Origin: Ruminiclostridium cellobioparum subsp. termitidis CT1112
Lineage (GTDB): Bacteria; Bacillota; Clostridia; Acetivibrionales; DSM-1351
NCBI RefSeq assembly: GCF_000350485.1
Contig: NZ_AORV01000065.1
Location: 372,001 to 436,000 of the forward strand
Length of the DNA stretch: 64,000 bases
Reading direction: 5' to 3'
The notes below the pieces were generated by a model, which was not told where the DNA came from, did no database searches, and saw nothing but the letters and a program-made list of their open reading frames with translations. Position numbers and translations under genes: made by a program. Of this stretch, positions 35,652 through 44,138 are shown piece by piece (position 1 is the stretch's first letter; each line of letters begins with the position of its first letter).

Positions 35652-35980
35652 GATGAGCTATATTAAAAAACCGTTGAAATGAGAAGCCCACAAAGGAAAC
35701 ACCTGAAATCTGTACGCTCAACACAAGGCTTTTTGCTGGAGCTTCAATTTATTGATGTTGTCCTCGTGCACTATGATTAATATTGATTTAATGTATTACA
35801 ATTGTATTATTTTGAGACAAGTCTTTTTGACAGCAGCGTGGTGCTATGTTGCTACAATTCTGATGACCATCAAGTTTGGTGTACCCTTGGTGCCTCGGCG
35901 GTTTTTAACAGAAATCCATATCTCCGTTCCCGCTTATCATTTCTCTTTGTAAATTGAAATTTCGCGGCTACACATAGAGC
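35652..35980. other. unassigned AT-rich stretch
   Basis: No gene I can support. The only open frame, 66 codons on the plus strand at 35752, has no convincing ribosome-binding site and no recognisable motif. Together with copy 2 of repeat A and the unknown gene at 35981 it forms a low-identity island between two halves of the sugar locus, suggesting past insertion here. Confidence 0.4.
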
Positions 35981-36478
35981 TCATAATCTTTTGAGTGAAC
36001 ATACTTCATCCCGATAAATTAGCAGAAATTCCCTTTGCCATTCGACCAGTTTTTTCTCATTGTTCCAAATCCACTTATCAATGGATTCAGATTCATCAAT
36101 CCATTTTTGCGGATAATTGAAATTCCCAATAAATTGAGGAGACTGGTAATCATGTTTACCCAGACAAAACATATGATGAAGCTCTTTCCATGAGCAACGT
36201 GACAAGTATTGCGCTGTCAACTGTAAGTCTTGCATATCTGCAATTTCATAATAAGTCCAGACCCCACTTCGCAAGGAGTTCCCGAACCATTGAGAGATTG
36301 TGCTGTATATTCGGAGACAATCAGGAATATCAGCCGTTCCCATTTTAATTATCTCTAGCATGAAATCCGTATCAACATGATAAAAGTCACTTATATCTGT
36401 TTCTTCAAGTTTTTTATATAGCTTTTCAAATTCCATACTATTCTCCATCAAAAGGCTTAAATTTATATTTCCCTTCAT
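35981..36478 (-). CDS. hypothetical protein in the sugar locus
   Basis: 165 residues, soluble, acidic, rich in Trp and Tyr (WKELHHMFCLGKHDY, QKWIDESESIDKWIWNNEKK). I do not recognise a family. ATG 36478 has GGAG 7 bases upstream. It starts 29 bases after the stop of the second binding-protein gene, so it could be co-transcribed, but its content is unrelated to sugar transport and it adjoins a mobile repeat, which suggests it was acquired. Confidence 0.55.
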   Translation of the reverse strand: MKGNINLSLLMENSMEFEKLYKKLEETDISDFYHVDTDFMLEIIKMGTADIPDCLRIYSTISQWFGNSLRSGVWTYYEIADMQDLQLTAQYLSRCSWKELHHMFCLGKHDYQSPQFIGNFNYPQKWIDESESIDKWIWNNEKKLVEWQREFLLIYRDEVCSLKRL

Positions 36479-36507
36479 ATATACACTCCACATGCTATGA
36501 AGTTCCG

Positions 36508-37743
36508 TTATTTCGCTAATTTTTCCATATCGGCCTGGGCTGCTTTTGCTGCGGCCTCAGGTGACTTTCTCTGGGTCAGGACTTCATGGAGTTCACCGGT
36601 AACTATTTTTGATATTTCGGGCCAGTTGGGATCAGGACCCCTGGGAATGGCTTTGTGGACCTCTTCACCGAACAGGCTCACTCCAGGCCGGTTCAACTCT
36701 TCATCCACCGGAACGTCCTTCCTCGAGGGGAAGTATGCCATTGATTTTGTAAAGGTTCTTACATTTTCAGCACTGCAAAAGAATTTCAGAAATTCAAAGG
36801 CCTTGTCCTTATTCTGACCTTTAACAACACTTATATTTTCACCGCCAAGAATTGTGACTGATTTTTTATCCATGGGAATCCTGACAATGCCATATTCCAG
36901 CTCAGGCGCCTTGATCCTGAGCTCGGACAGCTGCCACGGGCCATTGAGCATCATGGCGACTTTCCCGTTGGCAAACTGCTTCATCACATCAGCCTGTGAC
37001 CAGTTGATGATTTCCTTGCTCATTGCCCCCTGGTCCACCAGCTCGGCCAAAAATGTAAATGCCTTTACAGCTTCGGCGCTTTGAAGATCGGAGGTATCGG
37101 CTCCTGCAGAATACAGCCATGGCAGAAACTGAAACATTCCCTGTTCGCTGTTTTGTGCACAGATCCCCATTCCATGGACATTTCCATTTGACAGTTTAAG
37201 AGCTGTTGTTTTCAGCTCGGACCATGTCTGCGGAGGACTGAGTTTCTTATCCTCCAGCATTTTTTTATTATAAAACAATGCCAGGCAGTTTTGGCCTATG
37301 GGCATTCCGTATATCCTTCCCTTGTAAGTACAGGCTTCTATTGAATTTTCATAAAACTGTGTGAAATCCTGCCAGTTTTTGATATTGTTGGTTATGTCCT
37401 CAAGAATACCCCTTTCGGCTAAATACGCATAATCCGGCACATCATAGATGACCAGGTCTGGCGGGTCTCCCTGGGCCATACCCGTCAAAAGTTTTTTCTT
37501 CAATTCCTCAAAAGGCACAAACTCCGGTATTGCTTCGCTTTCCTCCTGCTGGTTGTTAAAGGCATTGCAAAGATTATTGACGAGTGAAAATCTCTCCTGT
37601 CCTTCGTAATAAAAAAGCAGAGATAATTTTGTTCTTTCAGCATTTCCCATCCGGGCCGGGGTATTGTCCTTCTTCTCGTCGGCACATCCGCTGAAAGAAT
37701 ATAAAAGTAATATGCATGTGATTATCAACAATAATTTTTTCAC
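36508..37743 (-). CDS. second extracellular sugar-binding lipoprotein, adjacent to the sensor system
   Basis: 411-residue family 1 solute-binding protein with lipobox FSGC after a hydrophobic signal. It parallels the 33993-35282 protein closely (YGMPIGQNCLALFYN, PPQTWSEL, GKVAMMLNGPWQL). GTG 37743 (MKKLLLI) is the likely start; GTG 37752 and 37755 overlap the GGTGGTGAG site. No permease follows directly. It lies 18 bases after the response regulator gene, so it may deliver ligand information to the sensor kinase rather than feed a transporter. Confidence 0.9.
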   Translation of the reverse strand: MKKLLLIITCILLLYSFSGCADEKKDNTPARMGNAERTKLSLLFYYEGQERFSLVNNLCNAFNNQQEESEAIPEFVPFEELKKKLLTGMAQGDPPDLVIYDVPDYAYLAERGILEDITNNIKNWQDFTQFYENSIEACTYKGRIYGMPIGQNCLALFYNKKMLEDKKLSPPQTWSELKTTALKLSNGNVHGMGICAQNSEQGMFQFLPWLYSAGADTSDLQSAEAVKAFTFLAELVDQGAMSKEIINWSQADVMKQFANGKVAMMLNGPWQLSELRIKAPELEYGIVRIPMDKKSVTILGGENISVVKGQNKDKAFEFLKFFCSAENVRTFTKSMAYFPSRKDVPVDEELNRPGVSLFGEEVHKAIPRGPDPNWPEISKIVTGELHEVLTQRKSPEAAAKAAQADMEKLAK

Positions 37744-37761
37744 AGATCTCACCACCAGATA

Positions 37762-39306
37762 TTATTTATATGCTTTTTGATATTCCCCCGGGGTCAAACC
37801 GGTTGTTTCCTTAAAAACCCGGCAGAAATATTTGGGATCGGAATACCCCACCTGCCGGGATATTTCATAGGTTTTCAAATCCTTGCCTATCAGCAGCCCT
37901 TTTGCTTTTTTTATCCTGAACTCCTTAATGTAAGTACTGAAATTTATACCCATCTCCCTGTTGAAAAGAGAACCGAGATATTCCGGTGTTATGTTAAGCC
38001 GTGCCGCGGTCTGATCCAAAGTTATACCGTCCTTGTAAAATTCATTCACCAGGCTTACCGCTTTCTTGACAATCAGACTTACAGCCTGTATTTCCCTGTT
38101 TGAACCGGCTGTGATTTTTTCAATTATTGAAAACAGTGCACTATGAAGCTCATTCCAGGTAATTGAATCTATGAGTTTCTGCAGTGTTTCCTTCTGGTTT
38201 ATTGCTTCATAGAGATCATAATCCGTCTCTTTGATCACATTTATGATTGAAGATGCAAACCTGACAAAGGCTTCAATGACCCCTGCCGGGTGATAGAGCT
38301 CCTTTCTCCACCAGGAGGCGAATTCTTCAAAAAGTCTGTTCAGCCTGCCCGGATCATTTGAAAATACACAGGCTTTTGAAGCCGACTCCAGCTCAATCGG
38401 ATAATGAATGAGCTTTGTGTTTATCTGACGGGTTTTGGGATAGGATATCAATATATCTTCTCCAAGCACAATGGACCATTTCAATTCTTTTCTGATGGTG
38501 TTTATGCTGTTTTTTATATTTTCCGGTCCGGTGAACTGTATCCAGCCAAAAGCCAGGCCTTTAAAATCCTGTCCCAATATATCCCTTATTGCCCTGTTTT
38601 GAAAAAACCTTTCATAAGCCTGAAGGTTCTCACTATTGTATATTAAAACTATAATTTCCTGATGCAGGGCCAGATCAAATATTGTAAAGCTGCCCGAACC
38701 AAAGCCTGTCAGGTCATCTGCCAAAATTATCTTCAATTTGTTTATATGGTCCCGGTCATCTGTACCGTAATAAACGCTTACAGCCGCAAATTCCGTATTC
38801 TGTCCAAGCCCATACCTGTCGGATAAAAACCGGTACATTTCTTCAACTTTATCGCTGCCGCCCATAACAATATTTTGAAAAATATTTTCAATGGAGCTGA
38901 GCACCTGAGTCTGATTTGCCTCCAGCATTTTCTCCATAAGGATTTCTTTTTCAATGTTTAATAGGGTTTGCTCCAGATCGTTGGCTGTTACGGGTTTAAG
39001 AAGATATTCACTTACACCCAGCTTGATGGCTTTCTGAGCAAATTCAAAATCCGAATAACCGCTGAGAATTATTGTCTTGTGCTTTATACCTTTTTCCTTC
39101 AGCTTTGAAAGCATCTCAATCCCATCCATCAACGGCATTTTGATATCGACGATAACCAGATCCGGTTTATTTTCCAAAATCGTGTCAACTCCTGCAAGAC
39201 CGTTTTCGGCTTCGGCAACAACCTCGTATTCAGGCTTTATCTTACCTATAAGCTTTACTACCCCTGAACGAACTCTATATTCATCTTCCACCACAACAAT
39301 TCTCAT
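37762..39306 (-). CDS. YesN-type response regulator with AraC DNA-binding domain
   Basis: 514 residues. The receiver domain (1-120) has VVEDEYRVR, phospho-acceptor Asp in LVIVDIKMPLMDG and Lys in EYLLKPVTAND. A middle region of unknown fold follows, and the C-terminal ~100 residues are an AraC double HTH (LDQTAARLNITPEYLGSLFNREMG, KTYEISRQVGYSDPKYFCRVFKE). Expected to activate the sugar operons here. AGGAG precedes ATG 39306; 46 bases separate it from the kinase gene. Confidence 0.94.
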   Translation of the reverse strand: MRIVVVEDEYRVRSGVVKLIGKIKPEYEVVAEAENGLAGVDTILENKPDLVIVDIKMPLMDGIEMLSKLKEKGIKHKTIILSGYSDFEFAQKAIKLGVSEYLLKPVTANDLEQTLLNIEKEILMEKMLEANQTQVLSSIENIFQNIVMGGSDKVEEMYRFLSDRYGLGQNTEFAAVSVYYGTDDRDHINKLKIILADDLTGFGSGSFTIFDLALHQEIIVLIYNSENLQAYERFFQNRAIRDILGQDFKGLAFGWIQFTGPENIKNSINTIRKELKWSIVLGEDILISYPKTRQINTKLIHYPIELESASKACVFSNDPGRLNRLFEEFASWWRKELYHPAGVIEAFVRFASSIINVIKETDYDLYEAINQKETLQKLIDSITWNELHSALFSIIEKITAGSNREIQAVSLIVKKAVSLVNEFYKDGITLDQTAARLNITPEYLGSLFNREMGINFSTYIKEFRIKKAKGLLIGKDLKTYEISRQVGYSDPKYFCRVFKETTGLTPGEYQKAYK

Positions 39307-39352
39307 TCCAGGCTCCTATCTGCGTATACTGCCGGCCAAACAACAGTTTCTG

Positions 39353-41167
39353 CTACAGTTTTGGTATTTTAAGGGTTATGGTTGTACCTTTTCCCGTTTC
39401 ACTCTCCACCTGCCAGCTGCCGCTGTCTCCGTAATACATCTTTATCCTGTTAAATACGTTGCTTGCTCCCAGACCGCTTCCTTTTGCCGTGATTTCCTTA
39501 TCATCGGGTGAGTTAAGTTTTGAAACAGTCTCAGGATCAATTCCTTTACCGTTGTCCCTGATCACAATCATTATTGAATTCTCCCGACCTTTAATGCCTA
39601 TATCCAGGACCCCTCCCTTGTTAATTCCTTCAAAACCATGTATTATCACATTTTCTATAAAGGGCTGGAACAGAAGCTTGTGAATATTAAAATCCAGAAC
39701 GTTTTCATCCACCTCCATGAAGCACTCAAAAGAATAGTTAAATCTGGTCTGTTGAAGGTAAATGTACTGTTTGAGCCATTCTATCTCTTCCCTGAGTTTT
39801 ACTATGCTGTTGCTTTTATTAACACTGTAACGCAATATTTGAGCCAATGATTTGAGCATATTGCTTATTTCATGCTCATCCTTTTCAATTGCCATCCAGT
39901 TGATGGCATCAAGTGTATTATAGAGGAAATGTGGGTTGATTTGAGCTTCAAGGGCTCTGATTTCAGCCTCCTTCTGTTTGAAGGTAGCTGCCCTGACCTC
40001 TTCCACCAGCTTATTGATCTTATAGATCATTTTATTGAACCTGGCGGCTATTGCAGACATTTCATCCCCGTCGTCGTCCAGTTCCACTCTTACGGACAAT
40101 TCACCTTCCTGTGCTGTTTTCATGGCATGCAGAATTTTTCTGATGGACCCTGAGAAATTTCTTGTAACATAAAATATTATTATTATTGAAAACAGCAATG
40201 CCAGAATTCCGAAGGTTATTGTCAGTCTCTGCGTCATATACACTTTGCTGAAAAGAAAACTTTGATCTACGGCATTTACAATTATCCAGCCATTCTTTTC
40301 ACTTGTTAATGAATTTGTTATTATGCTGCTGCTGTCAAAGTATGATATTTTCCGGGCTGCAGCCGTATATCCATCCTCCTGTCCATTTGTTCCGGCCGGG
40401 TCAAACAAGGAAATATTGGCACCTATGAGGTCTTTATCCGGGAAGGATATTATATATCCCTTCTTATCAACTATAAAATTTACACTTCTCACACTCTTTT
40501 TTGCCTCTTTCTTTGCATCCACCTCATTGCAGGCCCTGTAAATTATGTCTTCATCAATGCTTATTACTATGACTCCTATGGCATCCTTTCTGATATCATT
40601 AAAATCCACCATTTTATTAGCAATATGGAACAGGTAATATTTCTTATCACCCAGCTGGGATGCATATGAGGTCGGAATTAAAACCGAACCCTTGCTGGAG
40701 GTTATATCCCGGTAGAATTCAGACTTTTCAAAATTCTTGTTCATCCAGGAGCTGTCCAGTGAAGAAGCCGTCAATGTATCGTAAAATGCCGTCTTCCCGC
40801 CTGCACTCAGGATTGCTATGCTCCTGATCCCTTCCTTCGAATTGGTAAGCTTGCTCAGCTTGTCACGAAGCAGGCTTATCTCCATGGCACTGTCGGTTTC
40901 GGCATTTATCTTTTTAACAAGCTCTATTATCTCATCGTCGGTATATATCTGATAAAGTATGTCCATGTAGGAATTCAGAGTGGTATTGAGGTTCTTTTCG
41001 GTTTGGGCCAGGTTATAGGTTATAAGCTCATTGACATTCTCCTTCATGGCAGAAGTAGTATTGAAGTATGAGATTGATTGAACCAGCAGCATGGGAATTA
41101 TAGAAACAAATATAAAGGAAAATATGAGTTTTGACTTGAAGCTCATTTTTTTAAAGCTGTTGCCCAT
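39353..41167 (-). CDS. YesM-type sensor histidine kinase
   Basis: 604 residues. Two membrane helices (near residues 15-35 and ~310-330) flank a ~275-residue extracytoplasmic sensor; a HAMP domain (MKTAQEGELSVRVELDDDGDEM region) follows. The His_kinase core has the phospho-acceptor in ALEAQINPHFLYNTLDAI and ATP-binding boxes VIRDNGKGIDPE and GSGLGASNV. ATG 41167 follows AAGGAAAG. Member of the LytS/YesM family, which commonly senses oligosaccharides, sometimes through a binding protein. Confidence 0.94.
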   Translation of the reverse strand: MGNSFKKMSFKSKLIFSFIFVSIIPMLLVQSISYFNTTSAMKENVNELITYNLAQTEKNLNTTLNSYMDILYQIYTDDEIIELVKKINAETDSAMEISLLRDKLSKLTNSKEGIRSIAILSAGGKTAFYDTLTASSLDSSWMNKNFEKSEFYRDITSSKGSVLIPTSYASQLGDKKYYLFHIANKMVDFNDIRKDAIGVIVISIDEDIIYRACNEVDAKKEAKKSVRSVNFIVDKKGYIISFPDKDLIGANISLFDPAGTNGQEDGYTAAARKISYFDSSSIITNSLTSEKNGWIIVNAVDQSFLFSKVYMTQRLTITFGILALLFSIIIIFYVTRNFSGSIRKILHAMKTAQEGELSVRVELDDDGDEMSAIAARFNKMIYKINKLVEEVRAATFKQKEAEIRALEAQINPHFLYNTLDAINWMAIEKDEHEISNMLKSLAQILRYSVNKSNSIVKLREEIEWLKQYIYLQQTRFNYSFECFMEVDENVLDFNIHKLLFQPFIENVIIHGFEGINKGGVLDIGIKGRENSIMIVIRDNGKGIDPETVSKLNSPDDKEITAKGSGLGASNVFNRIKMYYGDSGSWQVESETGKGTTITLKIPKL

Positions 41168-41310
41168 TTTGCTTTCCTTTATTTTAATAAGAAAACGTTT
41201 TTTTCCGGCAGAAATCAACATTGTATCTCCTATGATTCCTTAATTGTATTATATATAAAATCACCTTAATAATATCAAAAACGTATCCAAACGGCAAATG
41301 AATTTAAACA

Positions 41311-41339
41311 AAGCCGTATCAGGCAGGCTGATACGGCTT
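41311..41339 (-). terminator. intrinsic terminator after the TnpB-like gene
   Basis: Arms AAGCCGTATCAG (41311-41322) and CTGATACGGCTT (41328-41339), loop GCAGG, followed on the minus strand by TGTTTAAATT. Ends the transcript that includes the TnpB-like gene. Confidence 0.75.
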
Positions 41340-41446
41340 CATAGGTTAGATAGCTGCACTTTTTTGAACATATTTGCATACATTCAAGCCCACTCTGTAG
41401 GCTATGTGCGGCAGCAAAGGCACAATTATATATAATTATAAATTTA
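41340..41446 (-). ncRNA. candidate structured RNA 3' of the TnpB-like gene
   Basis: The ~107 bases between the TnpB-like stop codon and its terminator contain two short hairpins on the transcript (TGTGC-loop-GCACA at 41405-41424 and GCC-loop-GGC at 41388-41402). TnpB guide RNAs come from this position in the locus. There is no direct evidence that this is one; it is listed as the place to look. Confidence 0.2.
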
Positions 41447-42928
41447 TCAGACAATTTCAATATTGGCAAAATTATTTCTTTTAAGTTTCTCTATTATGCT
41501 CCTTACTTCCTTGGAATTAAGCTTCCGCTCACCCGCATACTCTTCAAAAGAATCGGATATTTCCTGGATTTTTTCCTTAAGAGTATCCAGCGGATTTTGA
41601 TATCTGGGTACAAAAAAGTCCAGACCTATGAGTTCGTTCTGCAAATACATACCTTCCATGGTTCTCCGGGCTTTGAGCTTAAAGGGGGTGTTTTTATACC
41701 TGATAAGCTTGGTTGACAGGTTAAGACTGCCCAAGCTGTCAAGGCTGCTGCTCAACCCGCATGTAGTGCAAATGAACAGGGTTTTTGAAAACCTGTTTTT
41801 CTTGGTATTGCTGCCGCAGACACTGCAGCTGTGGAATATATCCACCGAACTCACCTTTGCCGGAGGGGGAAGACCTTTTTGCGGCAGCTTGTAGTCAAGA
41901 ATTCTGACAAGGTCATTATACTGTTTGCAGCCAAATACCGGTTTAACCGTTTTTCCCTCATCAGTCCAGCTCAATTTGTCACCCTTGCCCGTCAGGTTCT
42001 GGAGAACCACCATTGATTTGTTTTTTACGGCAAGGTTTACAATTTCACTTGCCAGCTTATACATTTCTTTTTTGCGCTCCGACTGGTTTTCAGAATTCCT
42101 GCAGTAAAAGGTGCCGTTCAGAAGCAGGTGTCCCTGCCCGTCAACGGCAGTGTAGTTCACAGCGCTTTCCATGCCCCTGCTGACACCGAGAAAAGTGTTC
42201 GTTTCAATTTTATCGTCTTCGGGCAGATCTATGCTCAAGCTCAGATAATATTCATTGTTTTTGTTAATCAGCCTTGCAGTTCTGAGCATTTCGGGCTTTT
42301 CAACCGCCTGCAGCAGAAAATCAAGCTGCCATTTTCCGAAAGAAAGGGGTACTATAATAAAAGTTTCCTTTTTTAAGGCCTTCGCTTTCTCGGGTTTCTT
42401 TGAAATATAATTTAGCTCTCTGTTAAATTCATGACTGCGCCTGTCCTTGCCGTTCCGTGTATTCATTAAAAAAAGCTTGGCGAAAAATTTCTGATTTACG
42501 GCATCGTGCAGGAGACAAAAACATCTCTTGGTGTCATATCTGCAAAAATAAATGGGTCTGAGTTTTTCCCCGAGGGTCACCGGCTCATTCTTAAAACCCG
42601 GATATGGCATTTGCGGATTATTTTTTTTCTGAACGAAATAGCTTGCCAGGGTCATGCCCAAATCAAGCTTAAGCGAGTCCTTGAAAGGTTGAATGTCAAA
42701 CCTGTTTATTTCTGCCGACAGATCGCTGTCTATCCATTTGGACAGCCCCAGGGTGCTATATGTCCCCTTTTTCGATCTGCACCGCTCCTCTATGATATCA
42801 ATTTCAGAATAGGCTTTGCCCAGCAAATAATTGTATGCATTATTATAATTCAAAAACGCCTTATTGATTATATTTCTCTTTGCCGCGCCGGGTTTATGAA
42901 GTTTTAGATGTATGGTCCGCAAGCCCAT
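41447..42928 (-). CDS. TnpB-family protein with degenerate RuvC active site
   Basis: 493 residues. N-terminus RTIHLKLHKPGAAKRNIINKAF is typical of TnpB/Cas12 relatives. The RuvC-I motif reads FLGVSRGMESAVNY, with Ser250 where catalytic Asp is expected; RuvC-II reads MVVLQNLTGKG, with Gln310 in place of Glu; the RuvC-III Asp (D397) appears kept. A four-Cys zinc ribbon is intact (C368, C371, C387, C390). Two missing acids should abolish DNA cleavage. No TnpA gene or transposon ends are seen. It starts 37 bases after the phosphatase gene on the same strand, behind GGAGG, so it is probably the last gene of the H2-sensor operon. It also carries a ~90-residue C-terminal extension. Confidence 0.8.
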   Translation of the reverse strand: MGLRTIHLKLHKPGAAKRNIINKAFLNYNNAYNYLLGKAYSEIDIIEERCRSKKGTYSTLGLSKWIDSDLSAEINRFDIQPFKDSLKLDLGMTLASYFVQKKNNPQMPYPGFKNEPVTLGEKLRPIYFCRYDTKRCFCLLHDAVNQKFFAKLFLMNTRNGKDRRSHEFNRELNYISKKPEKAKALKKETFIIVPLSFGKWQLDFLLQAVEKPEMLRTARLINKNNEYYLSLSIDLPEDDKIETNTFLGVSRGMESAVNYTAVDGQGHLLLNGTFYCRNSENQSERKKEMYKLASEIVNLAVKNKSMVVLQNLTGKGDKLSWTDEGKTVKPVFGCKQYNDLVRILDYKLPQKGLPPPAKVSSVDIFHSCSVCGSNTKKNRFSKTLFICTTCGLSSSLDSLGSLNLSTKLIRYKNTPFKLKARRTMEGMYLQNELIGLDFFVPRYQNPLDTLKEKIQEISDSFEEYAGERKLNSKEVRSIIEKLKRNNFANIEIV

Positions 42929-42965
42929 AGTCTTCCTCCATCCATATATGCTTATATTATGTTAA

Positions 42966-44138
42966 TTAACAATATTCTATCGTTATATGCTTTCCGGCCT
43001 GTCTCAGCAAACCCGCTATCTCCTCGACCAGCTTGAACTTCAGTCCCATATTGAGAGGAAATTCAGGATTCTGGTGGGCGGGATTTATAGCCTGGCCGAT
43101 AAAAAAGTAAATGCTTGTGCTTTCCTCAAGCAGCATCTTAGCCAATCTTGAGGCTCCGTCCTTTTTATTCAGCTTCAAATAGTCATTCATGGTACTCTCA
43201 GGTGAAACACAGGTCTTTAGCAGCTCCAGAGTTTTCCTGAGCGTCAGCACGCCCTCGGTGGTGAGATTTATTCCGTCTATTTCGGCAGTGGGAGGCACCG
43301 ACGGATTGAAGTACTCAATGGAGGTTTTTATTTCTTTTTTTGTTATACGTGCGACAATCTGCGAGGTAGTACCTCCGCAAATAACCTTTTTGCCCTCCCT
43401 GCCGACAAATCTTGTGACAATGTCCCTGTCGTTCTGGGAATCAACGGGAGGCCCGATCATCAAATTCAGCTTGATAGGCTTTTTGGCCTTGAGAGCCACA
43501 ACGGTGGTGTCATCACCGGGCTCATTGGCATAGAGGCTGTCGCAGGCCGCCAAAAGCAGCTTGGCAACAGCTTTTGAGGACATATCCTTTTTATAGGTTT
43601 TCTGGACATATTCCCTGACGTTGCCCCACTGCCAGCCAAGGTCAAGAGTTTGGCCTATACCTGCGTGGATAACTCCGTCGCTGATCATAACAAACAGATC
43701 ATCGGGACTGACGGTGAATCTTGCTTCATTAATAAGTTTTCCGCTTATTTCACGGCTTTCGGTTTCAATTTCCAGCAGTTTGCCCTTGCGCAGCCTTATT
43801 ATGGCAGGGTTGTCGAATTCCACAAGATAGCCTTCACCGTTATTGAATATCTGGATAATTGAAAAAGTGGAGTAAGCGACTCCTCGTTCCTTACAAACAG
43901 GCAGGGTACTGGCAATGGTGTTGACGGCTTCATCAATATCCAGCCCGTTGGACATAATGGTGCCGATTATTTTGGAGGTGAGTGTGGCAAGTATATTGGC
44001 CTTGACACCGCTTCCCAGACCGTCGGCCAGCACAACCACAACCGAGTCCGAGCTCCTGATTATCTCAACCTTGTCTCCGCACAATTCCTCCCTGTATTTA
44101 TTTAAACTTTCGTAATTTACATCAATGTAGAGGCTCAC
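42966..44138 (-). CDS. SpoIIE-type PP2C serine phosphatase of the hydrogenase-sensor operon
   Basis: 390 residues. The catalytic domain (~1-215) has the metal-binding Asp motifs VVLADGLGSGVKA, FVMISDGVIHAG and GDDTTVVALK, close to SpoIIE/RsbU. The remaining ~170 residues form a second domain (MIGPPVDSQNDRDIVTRFVG, then KKVICGGTTSQIVAR) of unclear role. Start GTG 44138 overlaps the sensor stop by 4 bases. Its substrate is likely a phosphorylated STAS or HPr-like protein not encoded here; the link with the sensory hydrogenase suggests it is the output module. Confidence 0.88.
   Translation of the reverse strand: MSLYIDVNYESLNKYREELCGDKVEIIRSSDSVVVVLADGLGSGVKANILATLTSKIIGTIMSNGLDIDEAVNTIASTLPVCKERGVAYSTFSIIQIFNNGEGYLVEFDNPAIIRLRKGKLLEIETESREISGKLINEARFTVSPDDLFVMISDGVIHAGIGQTLDLGWQWGNVREYVQKTYKKDMSSKAVAKLLLAACDSLYANEPGDDTTVVALKAKKPIKLNLMIGPPVDSQNDRDIVTRFVGREGKKVICGGTTSQIVARITKKEIKTSIEYFNPSVPPTAEIDGINLTTEGVLTLRKTLELLKTCVSPESTMNDYLKLNKKDGASRLAKMLLEESTSIYFFIGQAINPAHQNPEFPLNMGLKFKLVEEIAGLLRQAGKHITIEYC

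Noticed and set aside
35752-35952. 66-codon plus-strand open frame
   Set aside because: No ribosome-binding site, no motif, lies in an apparently inserted AT-rich gap.
41447-42928. Active IS200/IS605 insertion sequence
   Set aside because: No TnpA gene and no recognisable element ends; two catalytic acids are missing; the gene fits a host operon.
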